Counted from the first letter of the stretch, positions 1-5,949 are shown. The stretch is 7,744 bases of DNA from Syntrophaceae bacterium PtaB.Bin038 (GCA_002067855.1 MVQS01000228.1:1-7744); one strand, 5' to 3'. Numbers and translations: made by a program. Notes: generated by a model from the sequence alone, not told the origin.

Positions 1-14
1 TTTCTGCCGATCAT
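1..14 (-). CDS. Start of a gene running off the left edge, under riboswitch control
   Basis: The minus strand downstream of the riboswitch reaches GGAGG at 26-30 and then ATG at 14, which opens a frame (M-I-G-R...) that leaves the window. The spacing between GGAGG and this ATG is 11 bases, rather long; an in-frame ATG at 32 is an alternative but has no ribosome binding site ahead of it. Only four codons are visible, so nothing can be said about the product. That a gene exists here is inferred from the riboswitch, which must have a downstream target. The exact start is uncertain. Confidence 0.35.
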
Positions 15-49
15 GGCCGGCCACACCTCCATGCGGTTTTTTCGCCCAT

Positions 50-80
50 GGCGTCCCGCACGGCGTGTGCTGATGACGCC
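50..80 (-). promoter_or_regulatory. Probable expression-platform hairpin of the riboswitch
   Basis: On the minus strand GGCGUC (75-80) can pair with GACGCC (50-55), enclosing a smaller GCAC/GUGC hairpin. The left arm shares three bases (78-80) with the 3' half of aptamer stem P1, so the two helices exclude each other. No U-run follows, so it does not look like an intrinsic terminator. It may act on RNA structure around the ribosome binding site at 26-30, or by another route. Function is inferred from the overlap only. Confidence 0.45.
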
Positions 81-170
81 TGGCAGCCCTGCCACCGTAT
101 CCGCCGCTTCCGCGGACGTAGGCCAGAGGCTTTGCGTCCCGCCCTTTCGGACGGTTTGCCCTTTACAGGC
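78..170 (-). promoter_or_regulatory. GEMM-I (cyclic di-GMP-I) riboswitch aptamer
   Basis: Read on the minus strand, this stretch carries the GEMM-I landmarks in order. The 5' half of P1 is GCCUG (166-170). GGGCAAACC follows (153-161), then a P2 hairpin CCGUCC/GGGCGG closed by a GAAA tetraloop (145-148), then GGGACGCAAAGCC (128-140), then a P3 arm ending in GGUGGCAGGGCUGCC. P1 closes with CAGGC (78-82). By Vc2 numbering from memory, position 20 is G (complement of C160), which favours c-di-GMP over the cGAMP-binding GEMM-Ib variants with A20, and A47 is kept (complement of T133). The aptamer senses a cyclic dinucleotide in the nascent mRNA and here would control a gene left of the window. No coding sequence overlaps it convincingly on either strand. 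Confidence 0.92.
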
Positions 171-253
171 TTCTGCAGGAAAGAACAGAGGGGTTCTTTT
201 CAAACCACAGAATCGGCAGTTCGGGCGAAACCCTTTAGCCCGAAATCGAACCC
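171..253. other. Intergenic DNA with two short inverted repeats
   Basis: This stretch lies between the divergent riboswitch and the plus-strand promoter. It contains AAAGAAC/GTTCTTT (180-186 with 193-199, loop of six) and TTCGGGC/GCCCGAA (220-226 with 238-244, loop of eleven). The first sits directly upstream of the aptamer and could be in its leader. No gene or clear minus-strand promoter is visible; the repeats may be operators or simple RNA hairpins. Confidence 0.35.
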
Positions 254-282
254 TTGAACAAATGCCCGCGCTGTACTATGGT
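254..282 (+). promoter_or_regulatory. Candidate sigma-70 promoter for the 355-1690 gene pair
   Basis: TTGAAC (254-259) and TATGGT (277-282) are separated by 17 bases, matching the housekeeping consensus at four of six positions in each box. Transcription would start near 289, giving a leader of about 65 bases before the ATG at 355. It is the best-placed promoter-like pair upstream of this gene. Confidence 0.45.
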
Positions 283-354
283 TGCGCCATCGCGCCACCG
301 GCCGCCGCGCGCCGGGCGAGAGGAGAAAAACGTCACTACAGGCACCCTGCCGAG

Positions 355-981
355 ATGAAGAAGACCAGCCCCTGGTTCATCCTCCTGTTCCCCGTGGCCA
401 TACCGGCCATGATCGTGCTGGACTATTTCGGCCACAGGGTCATCGCCTTCGTCCTCCTTGCCGCCCTGGTCGTGACGTTTGCGGCCTATGTCCGGTCCGT
501 AGCCGGGCGATTCCGCTCGCTGCGGGGCCGAATGACCTCCCTGGCCGGGGCCCTGTTCGACCCGGGCACGGGGTCGATCCGCCACTACCCCTACCATCAC
601 ACCCTGAGCGGCACGGTTTCGGGGCATCGCCTGCACTTCTCGCTGCTGGGGCACGACGAACGGTCCCTGTGCCAGGTCTTCCTCGAGTGTCCCGTTTCCC
701 GGGCCCTGTTCGTCGAGGCCGGCGCGGACCCGCGGGAACTGCCTCCGGAGGTCGGCGAACAGCTCTCGCTGCCGGGGTTCCGAAGCCTCCAGGCCCTACC
801 GCGGAAAGTCCCGTTCCTGAAGCGGATTCTCAGCGGGCTCGCCGGATCGGGCGGCCCCGGCCTCGCGCTGCGCAAGCAGCTGGACGACCCCTTCTCCCCC
901 CCTTCCCTCAAGCGGGACGTCGAGATGCTGATCCGGCTGTCCGAATCGATGGCCGGCGGGCCGGGCGGAAGGGAGACCTGA
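355..981 (+). CDS. Membrane-anchored protein of unknown function, 208 aa
   Basis: I do not recognise the family. The protein begins MKKTSPWF and has two hydrophobic helices close together, about residues 6-23 and 27-46, separated by a short DYFGHR turn. A soluble part of about 160 residues follows, rich in Arg and Leu, with His-Tyr-Pro-Tyr-His-His near residue 80 and no catalytic motif I can name. The two helices suggest a hairpin in the inner membrane with the larger domain in the cytoplasm (inference). The frame is open further upstream to base 13, but that extension runs antisense through the riboswitch and past the promoter at 254, so ATG 355 is preferred. The ribosome binding site is weak: AGGAG at 321 is too far away. 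The stop at 981 is one base before the next ATG, so the two genes are probably cotranscribed and translationally coupled. Confidence 0.7.
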   Translation: MKKTSPWFILLFPVAIPAMIVLDYFGHRVIAFVLLAALVVTFAAYVRSVAGRFRSLRGRMTSLAGALFDPGTGSIRHYPYHHTLSGTVSGHRLHFSLLGHDERSLCQVFLECPVSRALFVEAGADPRELPPEVGEQLSLPGFRSLQALPRKVPFLKRILSGLAGSGGPGLALRKQLDDPFSPPSLKRDVEMLIRLSESMAGGPGGRET

Positions 982-982
982 G

Positions 983-1690
983 ATGCCCCTTCACGTCGAA
1001 CAGTTCCGTTACGGGCACGACAACCTGGGGTATCTCGTCTTCGGCCGTTCCGAGGCCATGGCCGTCGATGGGGGGGCCTGGCAGGAGATCCTCGGCTTCG
1101 CGGGCCGGCTCGGCCTGAAGCTGCTTTACGTAACCCACACCCACCTCCATCACGATCATGTCGAAGGCAGCGACCGGCTCCTCGAGAAGTCCGGGGCCCG
1201 GCTTCTGGGCTTCCAGGAACTCCAGGACGGGTCCGTGATCGTGCTTGACGGGGAGCCCGTCCGTGTGTATCGTACGCCCGGCCATTCGATCGACTCGGTC
1301 TGTTTCCACGCGGGCCGCTGCCTGCTCACGGGCGATACGCTGTTCACCGGGACGATCGGGAACTGCTTCTCGGGCAACCTTCGGGCCTTCTACGAGTCCG
1401 TCCGGAGGCTCATGGCCCTGCCGGGAGACACGGTGATCTTCCCCGGCCACGATTACACGGAGATGGCCGTCTCGTTTGCCCGGCACCTGGAGCCCGGCAA
1501 CCCGGAGCTCGATGCCTACATCAGCCGATACGAGCCGGGCTGTGTCCGTTCGCTGCTCCGGGACGAGTTGAACGTGAATCCCTATTTGCGGTTCAACGAC
1601 CCGAACATCATCTCGATCCTCGAGGAGAGGGGCCTTCCGGTCGAGTCGGAGTGGGAGAGGTGGCAGTCGCTGATGGCCATCGAAGAATGA
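983..1690 (+). CDS. Metallo-beta-lactamase fold hydrolase, glyoxalase II-like
   Basis: This 235-residue cytoplasmic protein has the complete binuclear metal site of the metallo-beta-lactamase superfamily. It shows H54-x-H56-x-D58-H59 in the THTHLHHDH stretch, H101 in TPGHS, D118 in LLTGDTLF and H156 in FPGHDYT. The last motif, the following ARHLEPGNPEL segment and a late NPYLRF closely resemble hydroxyacylglutathione hydrolases (glyoxalase II), which hydrolyse thioesters such as S-lactoylglutathione. In anaerobes many such proteins act on other thioesters or thiols, so the substrate is open. Length is near the family norm of 210-260. The start is supported by GGGAGA at 971-976, and it lies one base after the preceding stop. 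No signal peptide is seen. The link with the upstream membrane protein is positional only. Confidence 0.9.
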   Translation: MPLHVEQFRYGHDNLGYLVFGRSEAMAVDGGAWQEILGFAGRLGLKLLYVTHTHLHHDHVEGSDRLLEKSGARLLGFQELQDGSVIVLDGEPVRVYRTPGHSIDSVCFHAGRCLLTGDTLFTGTIGNCFSGNLRAFYESVRRLMALPGDTVIFPGHDYTEMAVSFARHLEPGNPELDAYISRYEPGCVRSLLRDELNVNPYLRFNDPNIISILEERGLPVESEWERWQSLMAIEE

Positions 1691-1709
1691 CGCGGCGCCG
1701 GGCGCCGCG
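1691..1709. repeat. 19-bp perfect palindrome directly after a stop codon
   Basis: CGCGGCGCC (1691-1699) and GGCGCCGCG (1701-1709) are exact reverse complements around a single G. As RNA the inner bases would open to form a very GC-rich hairpin immediately after the hydrolase stop codon. No T-run follows on the plus strand, so a simple intrinsic terminator is unlikely. It could stabilise the mRNA end, pause transcription before the gene at 1761, or be a protein-binding palindrome. Confidence 0.5.
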
Positions 1710-1760
1710 AGGCATCAGGCTGCGGGCTTCGGGAAAGCGCGAGAAGGATCCGGGAGTTCG

Positions 1761-2591
1761 ATGCGGTTGAACACGGCACGCAGAATCTGTTCCGTCCTTG
1801 CGGGATTCATTATCACCATCATCCTGGTGCTGGCCGGTTCCGCCGTCGCGGGGAGCTACGAGGCGATCGAGATCGTGCCCACCCGGCCGGACGTGACGGT
1901 CCGGCTGCTGGTCATCAAGGCCAACACGAAGCCGTCCACCGCCCTTCTTCTCTTCCCCGGCGCGGACGGCACGAAGCACTTCGGCGAGAAGGACGGGAGA
2001 TTCTGGGTCAGCAACAATTTCCTGATGCGCTCCGCCCGGGACCTTGCCGCGGCGGGCTTCATCGCCGTGGCGGTGGACGCCCCGTCCGACCAGAGCCGCG
2101 GCATGCCGGACCAATTCCGGACATCCCCCCCCCACGCGAAGGACATCCGCAAGGTGATCTCCTACCTGAGGGACAAGCACCGCGTCTCGTCCGTCTACCT
2201 CGTCGGCACGGGCAAGGGGAGCCTCTCCGCTGCATACCTGGCATCCGTCTTCGAAGAGGCGGCGATCGGCGGCGTGATCCTGGCGTCCGTATACCCCCCT
2301 TCGGAATCCGGGGAGATCGACTTTGCGGACATCGACAATCCCGTCCTGATCATACATCACCTCTACGACGAGTGCCGTGCCACTCCCATCCAGGGGGCGT
2401 TCGACCTGAAGAAGAGGCTCACGGAAAGCCCCCGGGTCGACGTGGTCGTCGTGACCGGCGGCAGCCTTGCCGCCTCGAGCCCGTGCAACGCCCTGAGCAA
2501 CCACGGCTTCCACGGGATGGAGAAGCCCGTGATCCAGGCGATCAAGGACTGGATCTCCGGCAACGCCGTCCCCGAGCGGATCGGCAGGTAG
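1761..2591 (+). CDS. Exported dienelactone-hydrolase-like alpha/beta protein lacking the nucleophile serine
   Basis: This 276-residue protein starts with a good signal peptide: basic MRLNTARR, a hydrophobic stretch to about residue 27, and likely cleavage after AVA-30. The rest reads as an alpha/beta-hydrolase. LLLFPGADGT (about 62-71) looks like an oxyanion-side strand, VAVDAPSD follows, then a nucleophile elbow, then VLIIHHLYDECRATP with the acid at D203, and a late NHGFHGMEKP segment with H248 or H251 as the histidine. The elbow reads G149-T-G-K-G153, so residue 151 is Gly (codon GGC, 2211-2213) where serine is expected; AGC would need one base change. C205 and C242 could form a disulphide in the periplasm. 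The start is supported by GGGAG at 1752-1756. It may be a non-catalytic binding protein, use nearby S154, or be a recently inactivated enzyme. Confidence 0.8.
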   Translation: MRLNTARRICSVLAGFIITIILVLAGSAVAGSYEAIEIVPTRPDVTVRLLVIKANTKPSTALLLFPGADGTKHFGEKDGRFWVSNNFLMRSARDLAAAGFIAVAVDAPSDQSRGMPDQFRTSPPHAKDIRKVISYLRDKHRVSSVYLVGTGKGSLSAAYLASVFEEAAIGGVILASVYPPSESGEIDFADIDNPVLIIHHLYDECRATPIQGAFDLKKRLTESPRVDVVVVTGGSLAASSPCNALSNHGFHGMEKPVIQAIKDWISGNAVPERIGR

Positions 2592-2630
2592 GAACGAGCC
2601 GCAATCAACACGGCACAAGCAGCAAGGCAT

Positions 2631-2668
2631 AAAAAAAATCCCCCTCTGCATGAAAGAAGGATTTTCTA
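2631..2668. terminator. Probable bidirectional terminator between convergent genes
   Basis: AAAATCC (2635-2641) and GGATTTT (2659-2665) form a 7-bp stem around a 17-base loop. On the minus strand the stem is continuous with a run of eight T residues, and on the plus strand it ends in TTTTC. It lies between the stop of the plus-strand hydrolase at 2591 and the stop of the minus-strand gene at 2723. The stem is AT-rich and the loop long, so strength is doubtful. Nothing else is recognisable in this gap. Confidence 0.45.
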
Positions 2669-2722
2669 TTCCGCGGAGTTGCGTTCCTCTCCCCTGGACC
2701 CTGCCCCCTGTCCCCCGGGCCC

Positions 2723-3634
2723 CTATTTGAGTGTGAGCTTGTAGGACTTGACCCTCGACACCGGGTGATAGGATTTCTTCATCGCGGCGAGGTTGGGCAG
2801 GTTCATGTCGCTTTCCTTGTTGATGTACCGGAACCCCGTGAATAGCCGCTTCGCGCATTCGTTGTCGAGGTACTGGTAGAGCCCCTTCACATCGGCGAAG
2901 GCTTTCTCGTAGTTCAGGACGCCCGTGTCGTCGGTGAGGCGGGAAGCGATCCCGAAGGCGCTCACCGTGTCGTCCAGCCGGACGAGGATCCCCGCCAGCT
3001 CGAAGGCCTCGAAATTCTCCAGGGACGTGATCACGGCCCTGCGCTCGCAGGCCAGGTCGATGTCGCCGTCGACGCTGCAGTCCCTCTGCGCGCACCAGGC
3101 CTCCAGGAAGGCAAGGCACTCGGGCACGTTGTCCCTCGTGATCGGCTCCACGCGGGCCCGGCGGCCGTTTCCCATGTACTCCCGCTCGAACTGGTGGATG
3201 AGATTGCGCTTGCGGACATAACGGTTTCCCTTCAGCGTCGCGAGGTCCTCGGCCAGGTACACGTAGTCCTCGAATTCCTGCTGCTCCTCCAGGTCGAACA
3301 TCGACTCCAGGGCCTCCCGGTGCCTCTCGACGTAATCGCCCGAGACGCACCCGTAACGGGGGAAGCCGCTCTCGACGGCGATCGCGCGCAGGCTCGAGGG
3401 CGGCACGTCGCCCTCGAGCGAAAGGGGGAGGATCAGGTGGCGGTCGTCGGGCCGCTGCTCGGACTCGTTGGCGATCACGAGCAGGCCGCCCGTCACGGCG
3501 TAGCCGGCCTCGAACACGCAGTTGCTCCAGGCGATGATCGACGGCAGGGAATAGACGCTCAGGCGATAGGGGATACGGGCGAAATACGGTTTGAGCAGCC
3601 CGTAATCGGCGACTTCCAGTTTCTTGAACTTCAT
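2723..3634 (-). CDS. DUF2156 (acyltransferase-like) domain protein, 303 aa
   Basis: The sequence fits the DUF2156 family, whose fold is a pair of GNAT-like domains and which is related to the C-terminal domain of phosphatidylglycerol lysyltransferase MprF. Recognisable features are DYVYLAEDLATLKG (about 123-136), the basic YVRKRNLIHQFEREY segment (139-153) and the C-terminal YINKESDMNLPNL...SYHPV block (about 270-293). Stand-alone members have no settled reaction; transfer of an aminoacyl or acyl group is plausible but not shown. No signal peptide or transmembrane segment is visible. The ATG at 3634 overlaps the TGA of the upstream acetyltransferase gene (ATGA, 3631-3634), which points to translational coupling. 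An open extension to 3658 exists, but it lies inside the upstream gene and the family N-terminus fits MKFKKLE. The pairing with a GNAT gene suggests a shared modification pathway (inference). Confidence 0.85.
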   Translation of the reverse strand: MKFKKLEVADYGLLKPYFARIPYRLSVYSLPSIIAWSNCVFEAGYAVTGGLLVIANESEQRPDDRHLILPLSLEGDVPPSSLRAIAVESGFPRYGCVSGDYVERHREALESMFDLEEQQEFEDYVYLAEDLATLKGNRYVRKRNLIHQFEREYMGNGRRARVEPITRDNVPECLAFLEAWCAQRDCSVDGDIDLACERRAVITSLENFEAFELAGILVRLDDTVSAFGIASRLTDDTGVLNYEKAFADVKGLYQYLDNECAKRLFTGFRYINKESDMNLPNLAAMKKSYHPVSRVKSYKLTLK

Positions 3635-4050
3635 GGTTTCTTCAGCATCACGATGCATCCCGGCAGTTCCGCGAAACCGGCCCTGCGGTAGAAATCGTGC
3701 GTTCCCGCCTCGGCGCCGAGTCCGATCCAGTCGATGCCGTCATGCCGCAGACGATGCACGAGATCCGCCACGATCCGATGCCCCACCCCCCTTCCCCGGA
3801 AGGCGGGATCGACGGCGACATCCTGGATGTAGGCGTCGCTCACCCCGTCGCTGATGGCCCGTCCCATCCCGACGACGCGCCCGCCGGCTTCGGCGACGGC
3901 GAAGCAGTGGCTTCCCCGGATGATGGCCGCGGCCGTCTCGTGGTCACGATCGGTCTGCACTCCCCACCAGCCCTGGAGCCGGTAGATCCGCAGGACCCCC
4001 TCTGTCTGCGAGGGCGAAGGATCGGTCAGAAATACATAGTCGATCTGCAT
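3631..4050 (-). CDS. GNAT family N-acetyltransferase, 139 aa
   Basis: This is a single-domain acetyl-CoA-dependent acetyltransferase. The core strand VVGMGRAISDGVSDAYIQDVAVDP (about 59-82) leads into the acetyl-CoA pyrophosphate loop R85-G-R-G-V-G90, followed by a helix and the late FYRRAGF segment typical of GNAT proteins. The acceptor, a small molecule, amine or protein N-terminus, cannot be told from sequence. Length is normal for the family. ATG 4050 (MQIDYVF) is chosen because the longer open frame begins at 4134, inside the terminator of the upstream gene, and because a promoter-like pair sits just ahead at 4064-4092. The stop overlaps the start of the DUF2156 gene, so the two are likely one operon. 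Confidence 0.87.
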   Translation of the reverse strand: MQIDYVFLTDPSPSQTEGVLRIYRLQGWWGVQTDRDHETAAAIIRGSHCFAVAEAGGRVVGMGRAISDGVSDAYIQDVAVDPAFRGRGVGHRIVADLVHRLRHDGIDWIGLGAEAGTHDFYRRAGFAELPGCIVMLKKP

Positions 4051-4063
4051 GGTCCGTTGAAAT

Positions 4064-4092
4064 AGAGTAAGAGCGCACCCCTGTGATGTCAA
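4064..4092 (-). promoter_or_regulatory. Candidate sigma-70 promoter for the GNAT-DUF2156 pair
   Basis: On the minus strand a perfect TTGACA (4087-4092) is followed after 17 bases by TACTCT (4064-4069), a weak -10. Transcription would start near 4057, leaving only about seven bases before the ATG at 4050. It lies between the terminator of the upstream CoA-transferase gene and the acetyltransferase start, as expected for an independent operon. Confidence 0.5.
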
Positions 4093-4107
4093 GGAAGAAC
4101 CCGCGAT

Positions 4108-4150
4108 AAAAATCCCCCTGCGCTCCTCCTTCACCGGATCACAGGGGGAT
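4108..4150 (-). terminator. Intrinsic terminator of the CoA-transferase/racemase gene
   Basis: On the minus strand ATCCCCCTG (4142-4150) pairs with CAGGGGGAT (4112-4120), a perfect 9-bp stem, and is followed at once by TTTTA. The loop of 21 bases is long. It lies about 90 bases after the stop of the gene at 4240-5448, and separates it from the acetyltransferase operon. Confidence 0.75.
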
Positions 4151-4206
4151 GGGGCTGCCGGAGTCCGGCTTCGGGATAGGGGTGCACGGATTGAATCGGT
4201 CTTTCC

Positions 4207-4234
4207 CGATGCCTGATGCCCGATGCCTGAAGCC
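4207..4234. repeat. Four tandem 7-bp repeats
   Basis: The plus strand reads CGATGCC, TGATGCC, CGATGCC, TGAAGCC without gaps, a degenerate heptamer repeated four times just beyond the stop codon of the minus-strand CoA-transferase gene. It is short, imperfect and of no evident function; slippage during replication would explain it. Confidence 0.6.
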
Positions 4235-4239
4235 TGTTT

Positions 4240-5448
4240 TTATCCGACCGTGCCGTCCTTTCGCAATCTGCCGATTTCCTCCGCGCTGAACCCCAGGGCG
4301 CCCAGGATCTCGTCGGTGTGCTCGCCGTGGACCGGCGCGAAACGCCGGACGCGGCCGGGTGTCTCCGAGAGTTTGGGCAGGATTCCCACCTGCTTCACTT
4401 TCCCCAGTTTCGGGTGGTCCAGCTCGATCACCATGTTCCGGTGAAGGATCTGGGGATCGCGGAATGCCTCGTCCAGGGAATTGACCTTCCCGACGGGGAC
4501 GTCGCCGGCCGCAAGCAGGTCGAACCACTCATCGCGGGTCTTTTCGAGAAACACCTTTTCGAGCCCGTTGCGGATCTCGTCGAACCTCGGCTCGGGCCCC
4601 TTGAAGGTCATCTCCATGTTCCACTTGTGAGGCATGTACTCCTCTTTCCCGATGAGCCTGCACAGGTTGTCCCAGAAGTGCGGCTCGAGACAGCCGATGC
4701 TCAGCCACTTCCCGTCCTTCGTCCTGTAGACGCCGTAGTGCGGATAGGCGCCCTGGGCCCAGGAGACGCCGGGTTGCAGGACGGTGCCGTCCATGAAGAA
4801 GCGGTGCGTGAACCAGGTGATCAGGTGAAGGGCCCCCTCCATGTAGGTGTGGTCGATGTACTGGCCCCGGCCCGTCCGGTTCCTCGCCGTCAGCGCGAGC
4901 AGGATCCCGATGGTCCCGTAGAGGGACACGCCGGCGAAATCGGCGATGATGTTCAGCGGGATCGCCGGGGGCCCGTCCTTCGGCCCGATGAGCCCGAGCA
5001 CCCCCGCCAGGGAAATGTAATTGATGTCGTGGCCCGAGAAGAGGCGGTAGGGACCGTCCTGCCCGTACCCGGAAAGCGAGCAGTACACGATCCGGGGATT
5101 GATCCCGCTGACCGTTTTGTAGTCGACGCCCAGCCTCTCCACGACGCCGGGCCGGTAGCCCTCGATGACCACGTCGGCATCCTTCGCCATCCGGTGGAAG
5201 ATCCGCCGCCCCTCGTCGGACCGGAGGTTCAGGCCGATGCACCGCTTGTTGCGGTTCAGCGCGAAGTAGGCGGCCTCCCGCTCCTTGTCCTTTCCGCCCG
5301 GAGAATACCCCATGTCCCCCATGGGGAAGGCTTTCGCCGGTTCCACCTTGACGACGTCCGCGCCGAAGTCGGCCAGGATCATGGTGCAGAGCGCACCGGG
5401 CACGTAATTCGACAGATCGAGAACCTTGATTCCGTCCAGCGCCAGCAT
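4240..5448 (-). CDS. CaiB/BaiF family III CoA-transferase, alpha-methylacyl-CoA racemase-like
   Basis: The 402-residue protein is a full-length CaiB/BaiF (family III) enzyme. Its N-terminus LDGIKVLDLSNYVPGALCTMILADFGADVVKVEP is the family signature, followed by NRNKRCIGLNL, IEGYRPGVVERLGVDY, SLSGYGQDGP and a TGRGQYID segment near 193-199. Residues H140 (in GHDINY), D170 (in NIIADFAG) and E255 (in CLEPHFW) line up, each offset by 14, with H126, D156 and E241 of the mycobacterial alpha-methylacyl-CoA racemase (numbers from memory). This favours epimerising 2-methylacyl-CoA or a similar thioester over CoA transfer, though transferases of the family also look like this. It acts in the cytoplasm on CoA thioesters, for instance in branched-chain or aromatic acid breakdown. 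The start has a near-ideal AAGGAGG six bases upstream. It is monocistronic, with a terminator downstream. Confidence 0.9.
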   Translation of the reverse strand: MLALDGIKVLDLSNYVPGALCTMILADFGADVVKVEPAKAFPMGDMGYSPGGKDKEREAAYFALNRNKRCIGLNLRSDEGRRIFHRMAKDADVVIEGYRPGVVERLGVDYKTVSGINPRIVYCSLSGYGQDGPYRLFSGHDINYISLAGVLGLIGPKDGPPAIPLNIIADFAGVSLYGTIGILLALTARNRTGRGQYIDHTYMEGALHLITWFTHRFFMDGTVLQPGVSWAQGAYPHYGVYRTKDGKWLSIGCLEPHFWDNLCRLIGKEEYMPHKWNMEMTFKGPEPRFDEIRNGLEKVFLEKTRDEWFDLLAAGDVPVGKVNSLDEAFRDPQILHRNMVIELDHPKLGKVKQVGILPKLSETPGRVRRFAPVHGEHTDEILGALGFSAEEIGRLRKDGTVG

Positions 5449-5454
5449 ACCCTC

Positions 5455-5461
5455 CCTCCTT
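5455..5461 (-). promoter_or_regulatory. Strong ribosome binding site of the CoA-transferase/racemase gene
   Basis: AAGGAGG lies six bases before the ATG at 5448 on the minus strand. It fixes the start codon and predicts efficient translation. Confidence 0.85.
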
Positions 5462-5671
5462 CACTCATGGTGCATTGACCGGGGTCGTGCGCGATTGTTC
5501 GGGGAAGGGAAGAAGGTGATCGGGTGTGAACGTGGATGAGCGGCAGCCGTCATGACCTTAGCCGCTTCTCCAACTTTCTGACCTTCATACCCTCTTGCCC
5601 TCTTCCTGAAACGGCGCTTTCATCCCGGCGAGTTTCGATGGTCCGATGGAATGCCCCCGGGCGGCGGGCAC

Positions 5672-5704
5672 AAAAAACCCCCGTATCACCTCGGATAACG
5701 GGGG
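5672..5704 (-). terminator. Strong intrinsic terminator on the minus strand
   Basis: On the minus strand CCCCCGT (5698-5704) pairs with ACGGGGG (5678-5684). The stem continues inward through ATC/GAT past one bulged T, and is followed by six T residues (5672-5677). No minus-strand coding sequence is visible between here and the plus-strand gene at 6038, so it does not end a normal gene. It sits about 225 bases upstream of the CoA-transferase start. Confidence 0.85.
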
Positions 5705-5822
5705 ATTGCAGTTCCGCACATGTCCCTCACCCTCGGGGGCAGACAGACGTGACCACCGACGGCCCTCCGACCGGCCTCGACAGGCCGCTCAACGGAAGGC
5801 CCTGACAGACCCGACAAGACCC
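5672..5822 (-). ncRNA. Candidate structured small RNA or attenuated leader
   Basis: No gene is visible in this part of the 470-base gap, but the minus strand can fold extensively ahead of the terminator. GGCCUUCCG (5793-5801) pairs with CGGAGGGCC (5761-5769) through one U-G pair, which would be a C-A mismatch in the plus-strand RNA. Inside it CGGCCU (5782-5787) pairs with AGGCCG (5772-5777) around GUCG. A further weaker CACGU/AUGUG hairpin follows. Together with the extended -10 at 5829-5837, this suggests an RNA of about 150 nt. I do not recognise it as 6S, SRP, tmRNA, RNase P RNA or a known riboswitch. It could instead be an attenuator in the leader of the racemase gene. Confidence 0.4.
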
Positions 5823-5828
5823 GGCGAC

Positions 5829-5837
5829 TCTATAGCA
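5829..5837 (-). promoter_or_regulatory. Candidate extended -10 promoter for the structured RNA
   Basis: On the minus strand TGC-TATAGA fits the extended -10 pattern TGn-TATAAT, with four of six matches in the hexamer. No good -35 is seen 16-18 bases upstream, which extended -10 promoters tolerate. It would start RNA near 5822. Evidence is weak alone and gains from the terminator downstream. Confidence 0.35.
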
Positions 5838-5920
5838 CAGATCGGAAGGGCCCGCCACAGAAACCGTTCCCCCCCGGGGGACGGAGGCTAAGGACTGGAT
5901 ATCACAGGCAAAGCGAGTAC

Positions 5921-5949
5921 TTGAATTTATTTCGTTTTTCTGGTATGTG
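5921..5949 (+). promoter_or_regulatory. Candidate promoter of the small CxxC protein gene
   Basis: TTGAAT (5921-5926) and TATGTG (5944-5949) are spaced by 17 bases, and the -10 is preceded by TGG, an extended -10 element. The spacer is AT-rich in otherwise GC-rich surroundings. RNA would start near 5956, giving a leader of about 80 bases. Confidence 0.5.

Noticed and set aside
225..265. tRNA T-arm-like GGTTCGATTTC on the minus strand
   Set aside because: No flanking T stem, anticodon arm or acceptor stem can be assembled.
13..354. Upstream extension of the 355-981 reading frame
   Set aside because: It runs antisense through the riboswitch and over a promoter-like pair; its Arg/Pro-rich translation has no domain. 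ATG 355 with the hydrophobic N-terminus is more credible.
1608..3350. 580-residue open frame on the minus strand
   Set aside because: Low-complexity Arg/Gly-rich shadow that overlaps the plus-strand hydrolase and, in another frame, the real DUF2156 gene.
4318..5478. 386-residue open frame on the plus strand
   Set aside because: Antisense shadow of the CaiB/BaiF gene; Val/Asp/Pro-rich, no motif, no ribosome binding site.
5672..5822. 6S RNA, SRP RNA, tmRNA or RNase P RNA
   Set aside because: Landmark sequences of these RNAs as I know them are absent; it is left as an unassigned structured RNA.
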